Source of the DNA: Pseudoflavonifractor gallinarum | GTDB lineage: Bacteria > Bacillota > Clostridia > Oscillospirales > Oscillospiraceae | NCBI RefSeq assembly: GCF_014982855.1 | Contig: NZ_JADCKF010000006.1 | Coordinates: 62,001-126,000, forward strand | Direction: 5' to 3' | Length of the DNA: 64,000 nt | Shown here: positions 9,201 through 17,918 of the stretch, piece after piece | Position numbering within the stretch: the stretch's first letter is position 1 | How the letters are laid out: the number at the start of each line of letters is the position of its first letter | Position numbers and translations under genes: made by a program | Notes under the pieces: model-generated | Seen by the model: only the letters and a program-made list of their open reading frames with translations | Told to the model about the DNA's origin: nothing | Databases searched by the model: none

Positions 9201-9229
9201 TTGCAATTGAGCCCAAAACGTGCTATATA
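9201..9229 (+). promoter_or_regulatory. Promoter of the pheST T-box leader
   Basis: TTGCAA (9201-9206), a 17-base spacer and TATATA (9224-9229), with an extended-10-like TGC just before the -10. Confidence 0.65.
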
Positions 9230-9261
9230 TTATCTTACATGCAAAGAAGGGGAAAATAACG

Positions 9262-9467
9262 GTTTTCGACCCATCAGAGAGCGTCCGTCACCGGCTGAAA
9301 GCGGATGTTGGCGTCCCGCCGTTTGGTTCGCCCCGGAGCGGCCCTGGAGACAGGGACGGTTTCCCTCCGTTACCGGGGTCAGAGTGCCCGCGCAGTGCGC
9401 GGGAATGCGGGTGGTACCGCGGAAGGTTGGCCTTTCGTCCCATAACTTGGGGCGGAGGGCTTTTTTG
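9262..9467 (+). promoter_or_regulatory. T-box leader (tRNA-Phe responsive) upstream of pheST
   Basis: Canonical landmarks are present in order: AGAGAG (about 9276-9281), GGCTGAAAGCGGA, a plausible specifier TTC (Phe) at 9327-9329, the T-box GGGTGGTACCGCGG (9409-9422), and a competing terminator stem (9430-9441 with 9449-9460) followed by TTTTTT (9461-9466). Uncharged tRNA-Phe should stabilise the antiterminator and switch on pheS-pheT. Confidence 0.95.
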
Positions 9468-9513
9468 CTGCCCTTCCCCTCACAGTCTACAAATGCTTAA
9501 AGGAGCGTACGAT

Positions 9514-10539
9514 ATGAAAGAGAAGCTGGAACAGATCCGCCAGGAGGCGCTCTCCGCCTTTGCCCAGGCCGGCAGCGCCCAGGACCTGGATGCCCTGCGG
9601 GTCAAGTACCTGGGAAAAAAGGGTGAGCTCACCAACGTGCTCAAGATGATGGGATCTCTCTCTGCCGAGGAGCGTCCTGTGGTGGGCCAGATGGCCAACG
9701 AGGTCCGTGAGGCCCTCACCGCCGCCCTGGAGGAGCGTCAGGCTGCCCTGGAGGAGGAGGCTCTCAACCAGCGTCTGGCCGCCGAGGCCCTGGATGTGAC
9801 TATCCCCGGCAAGGCCCCCCATCTGGGCCACCGCCACCCCATGTATATCGCCCTGGACGAGCTCAAGGATATTTTTGTGGGCATGGGCTTCACCGTGCTG
9901 GACGGCCCCGAGGTGGAGCTGGCCGAGTACAACTTTGACAAGCTCAACGCCGAGGAGGGCCATCCCTCCCGCGACTGGTCGGACACCTTCTATTTTGACC
10001 AGGACAGCCGGGTGATGCTCCGCTCTCAGACCTCCCCCATGCAGGTGCGCGCCATGGAGACCATGGAGCTGCCCATCCGCATCATCGCCCCCGGCCGGGT
10101 GTACCGCAAGGACGAGGTGGACGCCACCCACTCCCCCATGTTCCACCAGGTGGAGGGCATGGTCATCGACAAGGGCGTTACCATGGCCGACCTGAAGGGC
10201 ACCCTCAACACGGTAGTGGAGCAGCTCTACGGCAAGGGCACCAAGACCCGCTTCCGTCCCCACCACTTCCCCTTCACCGAGCCCTCCTGTGAGATGGACG
10301 TGCAGTGCCACAAGTGCGGCGGCGTGGGCTGCCCCACCTGTAAGGGCGAGGGCTGGATCGAGATGCTGGGCGCCGGTATGATCCACCCCAAGGTCCTGAA
10401 GATGGCCGGCATCGACCCGGAGGTCTACTCCGGCTGGGCCTTCGGCATCGGGCTGGAGCGCACCGCCATGCGCCGCTTCAAGATCGCCGACCTGCGCCTC
10501 ATCTTCGAAAACGACGTGCGGTTCCTGGAGCAGTTCTAA
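9514..10539 (+). CDS. pheS: Phenylalanyl-tRNA synthetase alpha subunit
   Basis: This is the catalytic alpha subunit of the alpha2-beta2 PheRS. An N-terminal coiled coil (residues 1-85) precedes the class II core. Visible motifs are HPMYIALDELKDIFVGMGF, motif 2 around RSQTSPMQVRAM and RVYRKDEVDATHSPMFHQVE, and motif 3 GWAFGIGLERTAMRRF. A CHKCGGVGCPTCKGEG segment, seen in many PheS proteins, is present at about 262-277. At 341 residues the length is normal. ATG 9514 follows AAAGGAG by 8 bases. It is controlled by the T-box and co-transcribed with pheT. Confidence 0.97.
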   Translation: MKEKLEQIRQEALSAFAQAGSAQDLDALRVKYLGKKGELTNVLKMMGSLSAEERPVVGQMANEVREALTAALEERQAALEEEALNQRLAAEALDVTIPGKAPHLGHRHPMYIALDELKDIFVGMGFTVLDGPEVELAEYNFDKLNAEEGHPSRDWSDTFYFDQDSRVMLRSQTSPMQVRAMETMELPIRIIAPGRVYRKDEVDATHSPMFHQVEGMVIDKGVTMADLKGTLNTVVEQLYGKGTKTRFRPHHFPFTEPSCEMDVQCHKCGGVGCPTCKGEGWIEMLGAGMIHPKVLKMAGIDPEVYSGWAFGIGLERTAMRRFKIADLRLIFENDVRFLEQF

Positions 10540-10619
10540 GGCGGCCCTCCGCAGCCGCAGGGGCGGTCAGAGGCCGTCCCCACGATGAAAAGCCTGATGT
10601 GATAAGGGAGTTTTAAGAT

Positions 10620-13304
10620 ATGAATCTATCTCGTAAATGGCTCGGCGAGTTTGTCACCGTCGACGCCTCCGATCATGATTTTGCAGAGGCCATGACCCTG
10701 TCCGGCTCCAAGGTGGAGACCACCGAGAACCTGGGCGCAGAGATCTCCAATGTGATGGTGGGCAAAGTGCTGTCCATGGCCCGCCACGAAAACAGCGACC
10801 ATATGTGGGTCTGCCAGATCGACGTGGGCGAGGCCGAGCCCGTTCAGATCGTCACCGGTGCCTGGAACGTCCATGTGGGCGACCTGGTCCCCGTGGCCCG
10901 GCACAAGTCCACCCTGCCCGGCGGCGTGAAGATCGAGAAGGGCAAGCTGCGCGGCGTGGTCTCCAACGGCATGCTCTGCGGACTGTCTGAGCTGGGTCTG
11001 GAGGAGCGGGACTTCCCCTATGCCGCCATCACCCCCGCTGCCCTCCTGAACGACTACCATCCCCTGGATGCGGACAAGCCCTCCATCCCGGCAGACATCC
11101 AGGCCGGCCACAAGGTCTTTGGCCCGGTGATCTGCGCCAAGGTGCAGGCGTGCGAGACCCAGCCGGACGGCAGCTTCCGCGTCTTTCTGGATCTGGGCGA
11201 GGGTACCGCCGACACCACGACGGCCTGCCCCAACCTCCACGAGGCGGATCTGGTGGCCTACAACACCAAGTCCGGCTCCATCTGCACGCTGGAGGATCTC
11301 CACGCGCAGCAGGCGGAGTTCCCCCACTGCATCCCCGACGGCATCTTCATCCTCCGGGAGGAGTGCAAGCCGGGCGACGATATCAAGGGTATCATCGGTC
11401 TGGACGACTCGGTGGTGGAGTTTGAGATCACCCCCAACCGCCCCGACTGCCTCAGCGTCATCGGCCTGGCCCGGGAGGTTGCCGCCACTTACGGCGCGCC
11501 CCTGCGCCTCCACACCCCCGTGGTGAAGGGCGGCGGCCCCGGCAATCTGATCGAGCTGCTGGATGTGGAGACCCCCGATCCCGACCTGTGCCCCCGCTAC
11601 ACCGCCCGGATGGTCCGCAATGTGAAAATTGGTCCCTCCCCCAAGTGGATGCGGGAGCGGCTGCGCGCCATGGGTGTGCGCCCCATCAACAACATCGTGG
11701 ATATCACCAACTATGTGATGCTGGAGTACGGCCAGCCCATGCACGCCTTTGACTACCGCTATGTGAAGGGCGGCAAGATCATCGTCCGCCGGGCCAGCGA
11801 GGGCGAGGAGCTCACCACTCTGGACGGACAGGTCCGCAAGCTCAACGCCAATCACCTGGTCATCGCCGACGAGCATCGCGCCGTGGGCCTGGCCGGCATC
11901 ATGGGCGGTGAGAACAGCGAGATCGTCTCCGACACGGTGGACGTGGTGTTCGAGTCGGCCAATTTCGACGGCACCTGCATCCGCAAGGGCGCTCTGGCCC
12001 TGGGCATGCGTACCGAGGCCAGCGCCAAGTTTGAAAAGGGCCTGGACCCCATGAATACCCTCCCCGCCGTGGACCGTGCCTGTGAGCTGGTAGAGCTGCT
12101 GGGGGCCGGCGAAGTGCTGGACGGAGTCATCGACATCCTCAACTATGTGCCCCACCCCCGTGTTCTCCCCCTGGAGCCCGACAAGATCAACGCCCTGCTG
12201 GGCACCGAGATCTCCGGCGAGGAGATGGTCTCCATCCTGAAGAAGCTGGACTTTGGAGTGGAGGACGGCATGGTCACTGTCCCCTCCTGGCGCGGCGATG
12301 TGGAGGCTATGGCCGATCTGGCCGAAGAGGTGGCCCGTTTCCACGGCTACAACAATATCCCCACCACCCTCATGCGGGGTCAGACCACCCGGGGCGGCTA
12401 CTCCCCCGAGCAGGAGCTGGAGCGCTCCCTGGGCCAGACCTGCCGCAGCTTGGGCTATGACGAGATCATCACCTACTCCTTCATCAGCCCCACCTACTAT
12501 GACAAGATCCGCTGGGCGCCCGACGATCCCCGCCGTGCCTCCATGCGCATCTGCAACCCCCTGGGCGAGGATACCTCCATCATGCGCACCACCATTCTCC
12601 CCTCCATGCTGGAGATCCTGACCCGCAACTACAACTACCGCAACAAGTCCGCCCGCCTGTATGAGCTGGGCCGGGTCTACTTCCAGCGGGAGGACGGCAT
12701 GGCCGACGAGCCCAAGGTCCTCTCCCTGGGCGCCTACGGCGGCGGAATGGACTTCTACACCCTCAAGGGTGCGGTGGATTCCCTCCTCTCCTCGATCCGG
12801 GCCGAGCATGTGACCTATGAGGCCGTGTCGGATAACCCCTCCTACCATCCCGGACGCTGTGCCCGGGTCCTGGTGGACGGCCGCGAGGTGGGCGTGCTGG
12901 GTCAGATCCATCCCCTCACCGCCCGGAACTACGGGGTGGACGCTGAGCTCTACTGTGCAGAGCTCTCCTTCCCCGCTCTCTTTGCCGCCAAGGGGGCCGA
13001 TCCCCAGTATGTGCCTCTGCCCAAGTTCCCCGCCGTCACCCGTGACATCGCCGTGGTGTGCGACGAGGCCGTCACCGTAGGCGCGCTGGAAGATTCCATC
13101 CGTCGGGGCGCCAAGGGTCTGCTCAAGGAGGTCACCCTCTTTGATATCTACCGCGGCAAGGGCGTAGACGAGGGCAAGAAATCGGTGGCCTTCAGCCTGG
13201 TCCTCCGTGCCGATGACCGCTCCCTCACCGCCGAGGAGGCCGACGCCGATGTGGCCGCCATCCTGAAGGCCCTGGAAACCGAGCTGGGCGCCGTGCTCCG
13301 CTGA
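10620..13304 (+). CDS. pheT: Phenylalanyl-tRNA synthetase beta subunit with an extra insert
   Basis: This is the beta subunit of PheRS, with tRNA-binding and editing functions. The OB-fold tRNA-binding (EMAP-like) domain spans about residues 40-125. The B3/B4 editing part and B5 domain follow (TPNRPDCLSVIGLAREVAA at about 271), and a ferredoxin-fold anticodon-binding domain closes the protein (PKFPAVTRDIAVVCDE). At 894 residues it is about 90-100 longer than the usual 790-810. The excess falls between GLSELGLEE (about 129) and CIPDGIFIL (about 237). The start is a good ATG 80 bases after pheS. Confidence 0.95.
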   Translation: MNLSRKWLGEFVTVDASDHDFAEAMTLSGSKVETTENLGAEISNVMVGKVLSMARHENSDHMWVCQIDVGEAEPVQIVTGAWNVHVGDLVPVARHKSTLPGGVKIEKGKLRGVVSNGMLCGLSELGLEERDFPYAAITPAALLNDYHPLDADKPSIPADIQAGHKVFGPVICAKVQACETQPDGSFRVFLDLGEGTADTTTACPNLHEADLVAYNTKSGSICTLEDLHAQQAEFPHCIPDGIFILREECKPGDDIKGIIGLDDSVVEFEITPNRPDCLSVIGLAREVAATYGAPLRLHTPVVKGGGPGNLIELLDVETPDPDLCPRYTARMVRNVKIGPSPKWMRERLRAMGVRPINNIVDITNYVMLEYGQPMHAFDYRYVKGGKIIVRRASEGEELTTLDGQVRKLNANHLVIADEHRAVGLAGIMGGENSEIVSDTVDVVFESANFDGTCIRKGALALGMRTEASAKFEKGLDPMNTLPAVDRACELVELLGAGEVLDGVIDILNYVPHPRVLPLEPDKINALLGTEISGEEMVSILKKLDFGVEDGMVTVPSWRGDVEAMADLAEEVARFHGYNNIPTTLMRGQTTRGGYSPEQELERSLGQTCRSLGYDEIITYSFISPTYYDKIRWAPDDPRRASMRICNPLGEDTSIMRTTILPSMLEILTRNYNYRNKSARLYELGRVYFQREDGMADEPKVLSLGAYGGGMDFYTLKGAVDSLLSSIRAEHVTYEAVSDNPSYHPGRCARVLVDGREVGVLGQIHPLTARNYGVDAELYCAELSFPALFAAKGADPQYVPLPKFPAVTRDIAVVCDEAVTVGALEDSIRRGAKGLLKEVTLFDIYRGKGVDEGKKSVAFSLVLRADDRSLTAEEADADVAAILKALETELGAVLR

Positions 13305-13370
13305 ACAGAATAAACCGCCTTCTATTCCACAAACTACTTCTTAATGTTTCGTGAATTTTGGTCTGGCCCC

Positions 13371-13399
13371 TTTACACTCCGCGTTTTTTCAGTTAAAAT
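13371..13399 (+). promoter_or_regulatory. Promoter of ireB
   Basis: TTTACA (13371-13376), a 17-base spacer and TAAAAT (13394-13399). Confidence 0.65.
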
Positions 13400-13431
13400 A
13401 GGGGACAGAAGCATAAGGAGGTGTGATTGTC

Positions 13432-13680
13432 ATGCATACGGATTATACACGCAGATTCAGTCTCAATTATGAGAAGGATCAGGAGATCAAGGACATTCTG
13501 ACCTCTGTCTATAATTCTCTGCAGGAAAAAGGGTATAACCCCATCAATCAGATCGTGGGTTACATCCTCTCGGAAGATCCCACTTATATCACCAACTATA
13601 ACAATGCCCGTGCGCTGATCCGCAAGCTGGATCGGGACGAGCTTCTTCAGGAGCTGGTGAAGCAGTATCTCAATAGCTGA
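13432..13680 (+). CDS. IreB family regulatory phosphoprotein (UPF0297)
   Basis: This is an 82-residue protein of the IreB/UPF0297 family. In Enterococcus IreB is phosphorylated by the Ser/Thr kinase IreK and affects cephalosporin resistance. The family core [22 protein letters not shown] and [20 protein letters not shown] are near-canonical. ATG 13432 sits 10 bases after AAGGAGG; GTG 13423 is too close to that SD. In many Firmicutes the gene neighbours ruvX and a DUF1292 gene, but here it stands alone with its own promoter and terminator. Confidence 0.93.
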   Translation: MHTDYTRRFSLNYEKDQEIKDILTSVYNSLQEKGYNPINQIVGYILSEDPTYITNYNNARALIRKLDRDELLQELVKQYLNS

Positions 13681-13685
13681 GCAGA

Positions 13686-13722
13686 CGGAGGGTCCGGTTT
13701 TACCGGGCCCTCCGAGATTTTT
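13686..13722 (+). terminator. Intrinsic terminator of ireB
   Basis: A 12-bp stem (13686-13697 with 13703-13714, one G-U pair) is followed by AGATTTTTATTT. Confidence 0.9.
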
Positions 13723-13724
13723 AT

Positions 13725-13753
13725 TTGCATTTTGCAGAAAAAAGGTATAAAAT
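13725..13753 (+). promoter_or_regulatory. Promoter of the nitroreductase gene
   Basis: TTGCAT (13725-13730), a 17-base spacer and TAAAAT (13748-13753). The -35 box is immediately downstream of the ireB terminator. Confidence 0.55.
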
Positions 13754-13800
13754 GGATGTATCTAAATGCGGCACTGCCGCTTCTGTCATGAGGTGATTGT

Positions 13801-14319
13801 ATGGAATTCTTTGAAACTGTTGCCAAGCGTTACAGCCACCGGACGCCCTTTTTGGACCAGCCCGTGCCAGACGCCGATGTCCGCAAGATCGTAGAGGCCG
13901 GTATTCAGGCCCCCTCCGGTCAGAATTGCCAGACCACGCCCTTCGTGGTGGTCACCGATCCCGACCTGCGCAAGCGCATCTCCGAGGTCCTCTCCACCCC
14001 CGCTACCCAGACGGCTCCCGTCATCCTGGTGGTGCTGAGTGAGCACGTGGTGGCCCCCTGCGGTATGGCCTTCGAGGTGGAGGATTATGCCGCCTCCGTG
14101 GAGAATATGCTCCTGGCCGCCACCGCCCTGGGCTATGCCACCGTCTGGATGGACGGCATGACCAAGGCCCCCGCCGCCTGTGCGGCCATCGCTTCCCTCC
14201 TCCACATTCCCGAGGGAAAAACGGTGCGTACCATTCTCCCCCTGGGCGTTCCCGCCGAGGTGGGTGAGCCCAAGCCCCGCAAGTCCTTTGAGGAGCGGGC
14301 CCACTACAACCAGTTCTAA
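13801..14319 (+). CDS. Nitroreductase family protein
   Basis: This is a 172-residue FMN-dependent oxidoreductase-fold protein. The FMN-binding start KRYSHRTPFLDQPVPDADVR with an early Arg, the APSGQNCQTTPFVVV segment, and the YAASVENMLLAATALGYATV helix followed by a GVP turn are nitroreductase hallmarks. It is on the short side for the family (170-220). The physiological substrate cannot be read from the sequence. GAGGTG just upstream of ATG 13801 serves as the SD. Monocistronic, with a strong terminator behind it. Confidence 0.88.
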   Translation: MEFFETVAKRYSHRTPFLDQPVPDADVRKIVEAGIQAPSGQNCQTTPFVVVTDPDLRKRISEVLSTPATQTAPVILVVLSEHVVAPCGMAFEVEDYAASVENMLLAATALGYATVWMDGMTKAPAACAAIASLLHIPEGKTVRTILPLGVPAEVGEPKPRKSFEERAHYNQF

Positions 14320-14324
14320 GATCC

Positions 14325-14367
14325 AGACGCCGGTCCCCCTAAAAAGGGACCGGCGTCTCTTTTTTTG
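14325..14367 (+). terminator. Intrinsic terminator of the nitroreductase gene
   Basis: A 13-bp perfect stem (14325-14337 with 14346-14358) is followed by CTTTTTTT. Confidence 0.95.
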
Positions 14368-14382
14368 TTATAGAACATTCGT

Positions 14383-14411
14383 TTGACATAGGACACGGAA
14401 TCTCTTATAAT
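14383..14411 (+). promoter_or_regulatory. Consensus sigma-A promoter of dinB
   Basis: TTGACA (14383-14388), exactly 17 bases and TATAAT (14406-14411), a perfect match to consensus. Imperfect GAAC-rich sequence lies around 14372, but I see no clear LexA box. Confidence 0.88.
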
Positions 14412-14440
14412 AGAATCCAGAACAACAAGGGGGGAGCGCC

Positions 14441-15667
14441 ATGGACCGGGTCATTCTGCACTGTGATCTCAATAGCTTCTACGCCTCGGTGGAGCTTCTG
14501 GACCACCCGGAGCTCCGGGAAAAACCGGTGGCCGTCTGCGGAGATCCAGAGAGCCGCCACGGGATCATCCTGGCCAAAAATGAGCCCGCCAAGCGCTTCC
14601 AGGTCCGGACCGCCGAGACCATCTGGCAGGCCAGGCGCAAATGTCCCCAGCTCATCCTCCTCCCCGCCCACCGGGAGAAATACCGGCACTTTTCCCGGGC
14701 CGTCAACGCCATCTATGAGCGCTATACCGATCTGGTGGAACCCTTCAGCATCGACGAGAGCTGGCTGGACATGACGGGCTCCCTCCACCTCTTTGGCGGC
14801 GACGGAAAGGCGGTGGCCGATGAGATCCGCTCCGTGGTCCGCCGGGAGACCGGGCTCACCCTCTCGGCAGGGGTCTCCTTCAACAAGATCTTTGCCAAAA
14901 TGGGGAGCGACTACCGGAAACCGGACGCCACCACCGTCATCTCCCCCGAAAATTTCCGCACGCTGCTCTGGCCCCTCCCGGTCACCGATCTCATCTTTGT
15001 GGGCCGGGCCGCCGCCCGGACCCTGGAGCAGTACGGCGTACACACCATCGGGGATCTGGCCCAATTTGACCGGGAGGCTCTGGTGCGAGTCCTGGGCCGT
15101 CAGGGCGTGACCCTTCACGCCTATGCCAGCGGCCGGGAGCACAGTCCCGTGGTCCCGCTGCGGGATATGCCGCCCCCCAAGTCAGTGGGCAACGGCATCA
15201 CCTTCCCCCACAATCTGGTGGGCTGGGAGGAGCTCCGCTCCGGACTGGCCCTCCTGTGCGACAGCGTGGCCGGACGGCTGCGAGAGGTGGGTCTCAAGTG
15301 TACCACCGTCCAGATCATGATCCGGGACCCCTCCTTCCGGGACATCTGCCGCCAGAGCCGGCTGAACGCCCCCACCTTTGTCACCCGGGAGCTGCTGGAC
15401 GCCTCCTTTGCCCTGCTCCGGGGTGTCTGGCGGGCGGAGGCCCCGGTGCGGGCCCTCACGGTCACGGCCCAGCACCTGATCCCGGAGGACGAGGCCGCCG
15501 AACAGCTGGATTTTTTCTCCGCCGACTCCCTCCCCCGCCGAGACCGGCTGGAGCGGCTGGAGCGGGCAGTGGATCAGGTTCGCCGAAAATATGGACACGA
15601 CGCCCTCTCCCTGGCCTCCTCCGTAACAGGAGAAACCCCACCCTCGGATCCCCAGGTTCCGCTATGA
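14441..15667 (+). CDS. dinB: DNA polymerase IV (Y-family, DinB)
   Basis: This is a 408-residue translesion polymerase. Catalytic metal ligands are visible in ILHCDLNSFYASVE and in EPFSIDESWLDMTGS. The helix-hairpin-helix (VTDLIFVGRAAARTLEQYG) and little-finger regions follow. A near C-terminal EQLDFF resembles the beta-clamp binding peptide of Y-family polymerases. GGGGGAG lies about 9 bases before the ATG. A perfect consensus promoter drives it, and it converges on the radical SAM gene with a shared terminator between. Confidence 0.94.
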   Translation: MDRVILHCDLNSFYASVELLDHPELREKPVAVCGDPESRHGIILAKNEPAKRFQVRTAETIWQARRKCPQLILLPAHREKYRHFSRAVNAIYERYTDLVEPFSIDESWLDMTGSLHLFGGDGKAVADEIRSVVRRETGLTLSAGVSFNKIFAKMGSDYRKPDATTVISPENFRTLLWPLPVTDLIFVGRAAARTLEQYGVHTIGDLAQFDREALVRVLGRQGVTLHAYASGREHSPVVPLRDMPPPKSVGNGITFPHNLVGWEELRSGLALLCDSVAGRLREVGLKCTTVQIMIRDPSFRDICRQSRLNAPTFVTRELLDASFALLRGVWRAEAPVRALTVTAQHLIPEDEAAEQLDFFSADSLPRRDRLERLERAVDQVRRKYGHDALSLASSVTGETPPSDPQVPL

Positions 15668-15668
15668 C

Positions 15669-15704
15669 AAAAACGCTTCCGGACAAAAGTCCGGAAGCGT
15701 TTTT
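15669..15704. terminator. Bidirectional intrinsic terminator
   Basis: A 16-bp perfect stem (15669-15684 with 15689-15704, AAAA loop) ends in A/T runs on both sides. It serves dinB (+) and the radical SAM gene (-). Confidence 0.93.
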
Positions 15705-15711
15705 CAAGCGA

Positions 15712-16596
15712 TTACAGTCCGCGGCCGTATTCGCTGCGCAGCAGCTCCTGGTCCTCCAGGGCCAGATCGATGGCCGAGAGCATGGCCTGCCGGTCCTCGG
15801 GCAGACCACCCTTGAGGGGCAGATAGTTGGAAGCGTGGTCGCAGGTAAAGTGCAGCGGGTCCACGTCCAGGTGCTCCAGCAGGAGACGGGTCTCTTCCAG
15901 GGCCTGGGGCCCGGTGATGAGCTGGAACTCTCCCCGCTCCACCTGCTCCCCCATCTCGGTGCCCGGCTCAGGCATATAGGTGAGAGCCGAGAGATGGCGG
16001 GGCTTCATCTGGTTCATCATCTCCGCCGTGGCCAGGATGTGCCGGCGGGAGGGCTCCCCGGGACCGGCCAGTCCCAGCAGGACCATGACCCACAGGTCCA
16101 GGCCTGCCTCCCGCAGCCGGATGCCGGCCTCCAGCATCTCCTGCGCGCCCACACCCTTCTTGATGGTGTGAAGCAGCTCATCCGAGCCGGTCTCCACCCC
16201 CAGATAGACCCGGTACAGTCCGGCCTCCCGCAGGGCACGCAGCTCTTCCGGGGTCTTGGTCAGGGCCGAGCGGGGACCGGCGTAGGCGGTGACCCGCTCC
16301 AGCTCCGGGAAGGTATCGTAGAGCTTTTTCAGGATGGCCAGCAGCTGCTCGGTCCGCATAATGACGGCGTCGCCGTCGCACAGAAAGACCCGCTTGACCG
16401 GCCGGCCCATCCGATTATAGTAGGCCCGGGCCATCTCGATGTCCTCAAAGATATCGGCCATGGGGCGGATGTGGAACTGCTTGTCCTTGTACATGCTGCA
16501 AAAGGTACACTTATTATGGGAGCACCCCACAGTGACCTGGAGCAGATAGCTCCGCCACTCTCCGGGGGGACGGTAGATATTTCCTTCGTAACGCAA
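15712..16596 (-). CDS. Radical SAM protein with CX4CX2C cluster motif
   Basis: This is a 294-residue radical SAM enzyme. The cluster motif reads GCSHNKCTFC, so the spacing is C-x4-C-x2-C rather than the usual C-x3-C-x2-C. Other radical SAM features are VKRVFLCDGDAVIM, the AYAGPRS stretch and the GLYRVYLGVETGSDELL strand that contacts SAM. There is no HemW/HemN C-terminal domain, so I do not call it coproporphyrinogen oxidase. It is the last gene of a DUF951-hisC-radical SAM operon, 12 bases after hisC. Substrate unknown. Confidence 0.85.
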   Translation of the reverse strand: MRYEGNIYRPPGEWRSYLLQVTVGCSHNKCTFCSMYKDKQFHIRPMADIFEDIEMARAYYNRMGRPVKRVFLCDGDAVIMRTEQLLAILKKLYDTFPELERVTAYAGPRSALTKTPEELRALREAGLYRVYLGVETGSDELLHTIKKGVGAQEMLEAGIRLREAGLDLWVMVLLGLAGPGEPSRRHILATAEMMNQMKPRHLSALTYMPEPGTEMGEQVERGEFQLITGPQALEETRLLLEHLDVDPLHFTCDHASNYLPLKGGLPEDRQAMLSAIDLALEDQELLRSEYGRGL

Positions 16597-16608
16597 GGGA
16601 TTTCCTCC

Positions 16609-17685
16609 TTATTTCTGTGCTTTGTCACGGCCGAGTGTCTGACGCAGGACCTGGATCAGCTGCTCCATCTCCTCTTCGGTGCCGATGGTAATCCGCAGAT
16701 AGTCCTCAATGCGGGGCTTGCCCCACCAGCGGACCAGGATGCCCTGTGCCCGCAGGGTGTCCAGCAGCTCCTTCCCTCCCCGCTCCGGATGGGAGACAAA
16801 GAGGAAGTTGGCCTGGGAGGGACAGACCCGGAAGCCCAGCTTCTCCAGAGCGGCGGCCGTCTTTTCCCGGGTGTCCATGATGCGGCGGCGGTTTTCCTGG
16901 AAATACGCCTCGTCCTCCACCGAGCCCTGGGCCGCCGCCAGGGCGATCCGGTCCAGGGTATAGGAGTTAAAGGAGTTTTTCACGCAGTTGAGGGCCGCGA
17001 TGAGATTGGGGCTGCCCACCGCATATCCCACCCGCATTCCTGCCAGAGAGCGGGATTTGGACATGGTGCGCACCACCAGCAGATTGGGATACCGGTCCAG
17101 CAGGGAGAGGGCCGACTCTGTCCCGAAGTCCACGTAGGCCTCGTCCACCACCACCGCGGCGGTGGGATTGCCTGCGGCCAGCCGCTCCACCTCCGCCAGA
17201 GGCAGAGCAATGCCGGTAGGGGCGTTGGGATTGGGCAGGATCACGCCGCCGTTGTTCCCCAGAAATTCCTCTACCGGGATGGTGAAGTCCTCCCGCAGAG
17301 GGATCTCCCGGTAAGGGATTCCAAAGAGTCCGGCGTAGACCGGGTAAAAGCTGTACGAGATATCCGGAAAACAAATGGCCCGCGCCGGCTCGAAGAGCCC
17401 CTGGAAGCAGAAGGCCAGCACCTCATCCGAGCCGTTGCCCACAAAAATCTGCTCCGCCTTCACCCCGTGATAGGCCGCCAGTGCGGCGCGCAGCTGCCCG
17501 GCCTCCGGATCGGGGTACAGGCGCAGCCCCTCCCCCACGGCCTGTTTTGCCGCCTCCAGCGCCCGCGGCGCGGGCGGATAGGGATTTTCATTCGTGTTGA
17601 GCTTGATGAACGTCCGGTCCTTGGGCTGCTCCCCCGGCGTGTAGGGGACCATGTCCCGAATGCGGCTGCTCCAAAATTCTTTCAT
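16609..17685 (-). CDS. hisC: Histidinol-phosphate aminotransferase (HisC-like)
   Basis: This is a 358-residue class I/II PLP aminotransferase that normally converts imidazole acetol phosphate to histidinol phosphate. The N-terminal KLNTNENPYPP, the GNGSDEVL loop, NPNAPTG, VVVDEAYVDFG and the PLP lysine in TMSKSRSLAGMRVGY all fit HisC. No other his gene is nearby, so a role in another amino acid pathway (or as a CobD-like enzyme) cannot be excluded, although a separate CobD is encoded at 45360-46409. It overlaps the upstream DUF951 gene by 4 bases. Confidence 0.85.
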   Translation of the reverse strand: MKEFWSSRIRDMVPYTPGEQPKDRTFIKLNTNENPYPPAPRALEAAKQAVGEGLRLYPDPEAGQLRAALAAYHGVKAEQIFVGNGSDEVLAFCFQGLFEPARAICFPDISYSFYPVYAGLFGIPYREIPLREDFTIPVEEFLGNNGGVILPNPNAPTGIALPLAEVERLAAGNPTAAVVVDEAYVDFGTESALSLLDRYPNLLVVRTMSKSRSLAGMRVGYAVGSPNLIAALNCVKNSFNSYTLDRIALAAAQGSVEDEAYFQENRRRIMDTREKTAAALEKLGFRVCPSQANFLFVSHPERGGKELLDTLRAQGILVRWWGKPRIEDYLRITIGTEEEMEQLIQVLRQTLGRDKAQK

Positions 17686-17876
17686 GTCTCCGGCCCCTCA
17701 TTCCGCTTGATTTTTTTGATATTCTTCTCCGCCTTGCTGCGGGGGAGCATCAGTTCATGTCCGCAGCCGGCGCAGCGCAGCTTGAAATCCATGCCAACCC
17801 GCAGGACGAGCCATTCCCGGCTTCCACAGGGGTGCTGCTTCTTCAGCTCCAGCACATCGCCCACCCGTACATCCAT
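17682..17876 (-). CDS. DUF951 family small protein
   Basis: This is a 64-residue DUF951 protein. It begins MDVRVGDVLELKKQHPCGS, a typical family start, and has a Cys pair CAGC at about 35-38 plus Cys17, giving a possible zinc knuckle. A basic tail follows. Function unknown. It is the first gene of the operon, transcribed from one or two promoters upstream, with GGAGAGGATGAA as a likely SD. Confidence 0.85.
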   Translation of the reverse strand: MDVRVGDVLELKKQHPCGSREWLVLRVGMDFKLRCAGCGHELMLPRSKAEKNIKKIKRNEGPET

Positions 17877-17918
17877 GGCAGTTCATCCTCTCCATTTATT
17901 ACTTTACTTCGCTGCATT

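Noticed and set aside
13801-14319. Nitroreductase-fold gene as BluB (lower-ligand synthesis)
   Set aside because: Too short, no BluB-specific motifs, aerobic chemistry unlikely here, and distant from the cob genes.
15712-16596. Radical SAM gene as HemN/HemW coproporphyrinogen oxidase
   Set aside because: The HemW cysteine spacing and C-terminal domain are missing, and the tetrapyrrole genes are far away.
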